This document shows positions 61,591 through 64,000 of a stretch of DNA of 64,000 nt, in pieces (within the stretch, counting starts at the first letter, position 1; every line of letters starts with the position of its first letter). Origin of the DNA: Amycolatopsis vancoresmycina. Its GTDB lineage: Bacteria > Actinomycetota > Actinomycetes > Mycobacteriales > Pseudonocardiaceae. Where the stretch lies: positions 353,273 to 417,272 of the forward strand of contig NZ_JNYY01000016.1 of assembly GCF_000716785.1 (NCBI RefSeq). The letters run 5' to 3'. A program made the position numbers and the translations under genes. The notes under the pieces were generated by a model. That model was not told the DNA's origin. It saw only the letters and a program-made list of their open reading frames with translations, and did no database searches.

Positions 61591-62406
61591 ATGGAGAGTG
61601 TGCGCCTGATCGACGAGTGGCCGGTGGACAACGCCGCGACGGCCGTGGTTTCGGCCGGCGGAGACGTCGTCGGCAGCCACGGCGACACGGCGCGGAAGTT
61701 CCGGCTGGCTTCGGTTTCCAAACCGCTGACCGCCTACGCCGCCCTCATCGCGATCGAAGAGGGCGTCGTCGAGCTCGGTACCCCGGCCGGCCCCGAGGGT
61801 TCGACCGTGCGGCACCTGCTGGCCCACACCTCCGGGCTCGCCTTCGACGCGCACAAGGCGATGGCCGAGCCGGGCACCCGGCGCCTGTACTCCAACGCCG
61901 GGTTCGAGCAGCTGGCCGACGCGCTGGCCGAGCACTCCGGCATCCCCTTCGCGCAGTACCAGGCCGAAGCGCTGTTCGCGCCGCTCGGCATGACGTCGAC
62001 CACGCTGGACGGCTCGCCCGCCTCCGGCGCGGTGTCCACAGTGGACGACCTGGCCGCGTTCGCCGCCGAGCTGCAGGCACCGAAGCTGCTCGACCCGGCC
62101 ACCGTCGCCGAAGCGACGAACGTCGTGTTCCCCGGGCTTTCCGGCGTGCTGCCCGGGTTCGGCCACCAGAAGCCCAACGACTGGGGCCTCGGCTTCGAGA
62201 TCCGCGACCACAAGAGCCCGCACTGGACCGGCGCGCACAGCTCGCCGCGGACGTTCGGCCACTTCGGCCAGTCGGGCACGTTCCTCTGGGTGGACCCGGA
62301 CGCGGGCGCGGCCTGCGTCGCGCTGACCGACCGCGCGTTCGGCCCGTGGGCCGCCGAGGTCTGGCCGCGCTACACCGACGCCGTGCTGGCGGACCTGGGC
62401 GCGTGA
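61591..62406 (+). CDS. Cytoplasmic serine hydrolase, beta-lactamase family
   Basis: 271 residues, no signal peptide. Nucleophile in LASVSKPL (SxxK), second motif RLYSNAGF, and HFGQSGT as the third. Shorter than DD-peptidases, close to the small esterase-like group. Precedes and overlaps the next hydrolase (GTGA), so both are one operon. Substrate unknown. Confidence 0.87.
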   Translation: MESVRLIDEWPVDNAATAVVSAGGDVVGSHGDTARKFRLASVSKPLTAYAALIAIEEGVVELGTPAGPEGSTVRHLLAHTSGLAFDAHKAMAEPGTRRLYSNAGFEQLADALAEHSGIPFAQYQAEALFAPLGMTSTTLDGSPASGAVSTVDDLAAFAAELQAPKLLDPATVAEATNVVFPGLSGVLPGFGHQKPNDWGLGFEIRDHKSPHWTGAHSSPRTFGHFGQSGTFLWVDPDAGAACVALTDRAFGPWAAEVWPRYTDAVLADLGA

Positions 62407-63875
62407 AGCGGGTCCTCCTCGCCGCTCTCCTGCTGCTCGCGGCCTGCAGCGCGCCCCAGGCCGCACCCGCACCGACGACGTCCCCGGACGCACCGGAGGC
62501 TCCCGCGGCGCTCGGCACGAACGGCGCCGCGGTCCCGGTCCTGCGGTGGACGCCGTGCCACGGGCAGTTCCAGTGCGCGGCCGCGGCCGTGCCGCTGAGC
62601 TACCGCGAGCCGCAGGGCGCCACCCTCTCGCTGGCCGTGATCCGGCTGCCGGCCGGCGACCCGGGACGGCGGCTCGGCTCGCTGTTCTTCAACTTCGGCG
62701 GCCCGGGCACCGACGGCGTCGGCGAGCTGACGCGGTTCGCCGCCCGCTACCCGCCCGAGCTGGGCGCCCGGTTCGACCTGGTGAGCTTCGACCCGCGCGG
62801 GATCGGCGGCTCGGCAGCGGTCAGCTGCCCCGGCGCGGACCAGCCGGCCGGATCGCCGCTGCGGCAGCCGGAGGCGTTCTGGGCCGCCGCGGCGGCGACC
62901 GGCAAGGCCTGCGCGGCCGGCGGCGCCCTGCTGAGCCACCTCTCCACGGCGAACGTCGCCCGGGACATGGAGCTGCTGCGCCAGGCCGTCGGGGACGCCT
63001 CGCTGAACTTCTACGGGTACTCCTACGGCACCTACCTCGGCGGTACGTACGCGAACCTGTTCCCGGACAAGGTCCGCGCGATGACGCTGGACGGCACGCT
63101 GGACCTCGTCGCGAACGCCACCGGAAAACCGGGCCAGGAGCACCAGCCGGTGGACGTGCGGGCCGACGTCGCCGGGGCCCAGCAGCAGGAGCTGGACGAG
63201 TTCTTCGCGGTCTGCGCCGCGGCTGGGCCCAAGTGTGCCTTCTCCGGCGGCGATCCGAAGGCGAAATTCGCCGGGATTTTCGCGCACGCCTCCCGCGGGC
63301 CGGGCGTGGGCTCCCTTATGAAGACCGTCAGCAGCGCGTTGTACCAGTCCGGCCGGTGGAAGCGGCTCGCCCAGACCCTGGCCGCGATGCCGGCGGACCC
63401 GGGCGCCGCGTCGCCGGTCCTCGACCCGTACGTGCCGGTGCACTCCCCCGGCTTTCTGGCCGTCCAGTGCCTCGACAGCGACAACCCGCAGTCGCCTGGG
63501 GACTACGCCGCCCTCGCCGCCCGGGAAAGCGCGCGGCAGCCGTATTTCGGGCTCGGCGCGGTGTACTCGATGGCGCAGTGCGCCGGCTGGCCGGCCCGCG
63601 ACGAAGACCGGTACACCGGGCCGTGGAACCGGCCGCGCCGGAACCCGGTCCTGGTGCTGAACAACCGGTTCGACCCGGCGACGCCCCTGCACAACGCCGA
63701 GGCGACGGCGGCGGAACTCGGCGACGGGCGGGTGCTCGTCGTGGACGGCTACGGCCACACCTCCCTGGACGTCCCGAGCGCGTGCGCCTCGGCCGCCGTG
63801 GTGCGGTACCTGGCGGACCTGGCCACCCCAGCGGCCGGCACCACCTGCGCACCCGACACCGTCCCGTTCCCCTGA
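62403..63875 (+). CDS. Lipoprotein alpha/beta hydrolase, tripeptidyl aminopeptidase (TAP/S33) family
   Basis: 490 residues. Lipobox LLAAC after a short hydrophobic stretch, then an alpha/beta hydrolase: nucleophile in FYGYSYGTYLGG, Asp in NNRFDPATPL, His in GYGHTSL, and a C-terminal TAP-like extension. Homologs (SlpD/SlpE, TAP) trim peptides at the cell surface. The GTG overlaps the upstream stop. Confidence 0.9.
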   Translation: MKRVLLAALLLLAACSAPQAAPAPTTSPDAPEAPAALGTNGAAVPVLRWTPCHGQFQCAAAAVPLSYREPQGATLSLAVIRLPAGDPGRRLGSLFFNFGGPGTDGVGELTRFAARYPPELGARFDLVSFDPRGIGGSAAVSCPGADQPAGSPLRQPEAFWAAAAATGKACAAGGALLSHLSTANVARDMELLRQAVGDASLNFYGYSYGTYLGGTYANLFPDKVRAMTLDGTLDLVANATGKPGQEHQPVDVRADVAGAQQQELDEFFAVCAAAGPKCAFSGGDPKAKFAGIFAHASRGPGVGSLMKTVSSALYQSGRWKRLAQTLAAMPADPGAASPVLDPYVPVHSPGFLAVQCLDSDNPQSPGDYAALAARESARQPYFGLGAVYSMAQCAGWPARDEDRYTGPWNRPRRNPVLVLNNRFDPATPLHNAEATAAELGDGRVLVVDGYGHTSLDVPSACASAAVVRYLADLATPAAGTTCAPDTVPFP

Positions 63876-63880
63876 CCCGC

Positions 63881-63902
63881 TCGTGAGTGAGAAACAGTGT
63901 TA
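63881..63902 (+). repeat. Left half of a palindromic terminator
   Basis: TCGTGAGTGAGAAACAGTGT followed by TA resembles the left arm of the palindromes at 14691/30911/49104 (shared TCGTGAGTG) but no matching right arm follows. The sequence after it looks like the end of a mobile element, so the hairpin is probably split. Confidence 0.55.
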
Positions 63903-64000
63903 GAGCCTGTTTTTGATGCCGTCTGTGGGTATGGGTCGGGCCTCTGCTAGTGATCTAGACACCACATCATGATCACAACCAGCAGAGGCCCGGTCTTCTT
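63903..64000 (+). mobile_element. Probable left end of an insertion sequence (cut by the window)
   Basis: Begins near GAGCCTGTTTTTGATG, a terminal-repeat-like start, and contains an inverted repeat with arms CGGGCCTCTGCT (63937-63948) and AGCAGAGGCCCG (63981-63992), flanking an open reading frame start. Base composition falls below the surroundings. The exact boundary, family and target duplication cannot be fixed without the other end. Confidence 0.5.
63969..64000 (+). CDS. Start of a putative transposase (3' partial)
   Basis: ATG at 63969 gives MITTSRGPVF before the window ends. It is probably the transposase of the insertion sequence; only ten residues are visible so the family is not assigned. 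Confidence 0.4.
   Translation, partial: MITTSRGPVF

Noticed and set aside
1..64000. tRNA or rRNA genes
   Set aside because: No cloverleaf with GGTTCGAATCC-like T-arm and CCA context or rRNA-like stretch was recognised on reading; a tRNA scan was not possible.

Overview
High-GC actinobacterial chromosome (codon third positions almost all G/C, many GTG starts, about twenty 4-base GTGA/ATGA stop-start overlaps). The gene order and the recurring long palindromes after genes suggest a Pseudonocardiales member, most likely Amycolatopsis or a close relative; this is inferred from gene content, not from a database search.

Layout. 0-8.1 kb is accessory: a PQQ sugar dehydrogenase fused to a PEBP domain, a TetR/sterol-desaturase pair, a GntR-controlled mini-operon (glycine-rich-domain-like protein plus APH-type kinase), glucosyl-3-phosphoglycerate synthase, and a pair of poorly known genes. 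8.1-12.9 kb is the conserved whiA-yvcK-rapZ-uvrC block (sporulation control, UDP-sugar sensing, DNA repair). 13.1-14.7 kb holds a secreted trypsin-like protease and an exonuclease III homolog. 14.7-18.4 kb is the riboflavin operon rpe/ribE-ribBA-ribH plus a PH-like membrane protein; ribD is missing. 18.5-23.1 kb carries a two-component system, alkaline phosphatase and a secreted beta-lactamase-fold hydrolase. 23.4-26.2 kb is fmt-rsmB-flavoprotein. 26.4-30.7 kb is a secreted-enzyme island (gamma-glutamyltransferase, GH25 lysozyme, pyroglutamyl-peptidase-like protein with an apparent Cys-to-Ser change).

31-45.6 kb is the core priA | metK-coaBC-rpoZ-gmk-mihF | pyrF-carB-carA-membrane protein-pyrC-pyrB-pyrR run, making pyrimidines, SAM, CoA and the RNA polymerase omega subunit. 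A PyrR-type RNA hairpin precedes pyrR, and bldD is transcribed divergently behind a BldD-box-like palindrome. 46.4-55.7 kb is nusB-efp-pepQ, a membrane protein, a lipoprotein, and the shikimate operon aroC-aroK-aroB-aroQ with a GNAT-VOC fusion at its end and a prepilin peptidase gene upstream. 55.8-56.1 kb is an eleven-unit 21-bp tandem repeat.

56.1-58.2 kb is an ECF sigma/anti-sigma operon facing a Tat-type Rieske protein; both directions carry the same TGAACC-N16-CGT promoter, pointing to a local autoregulated regulon. 58.2-61.5 kb is a compact sugar PTS (EIIA, EIIB, DasR-like regulator, EIIC, HPr) with a DasR-type operator in the divergent promoter region. The window ends with two hydrolases and, at the right edge, what looks like the left end of an insertion sequence that has split a palindromic terminator.
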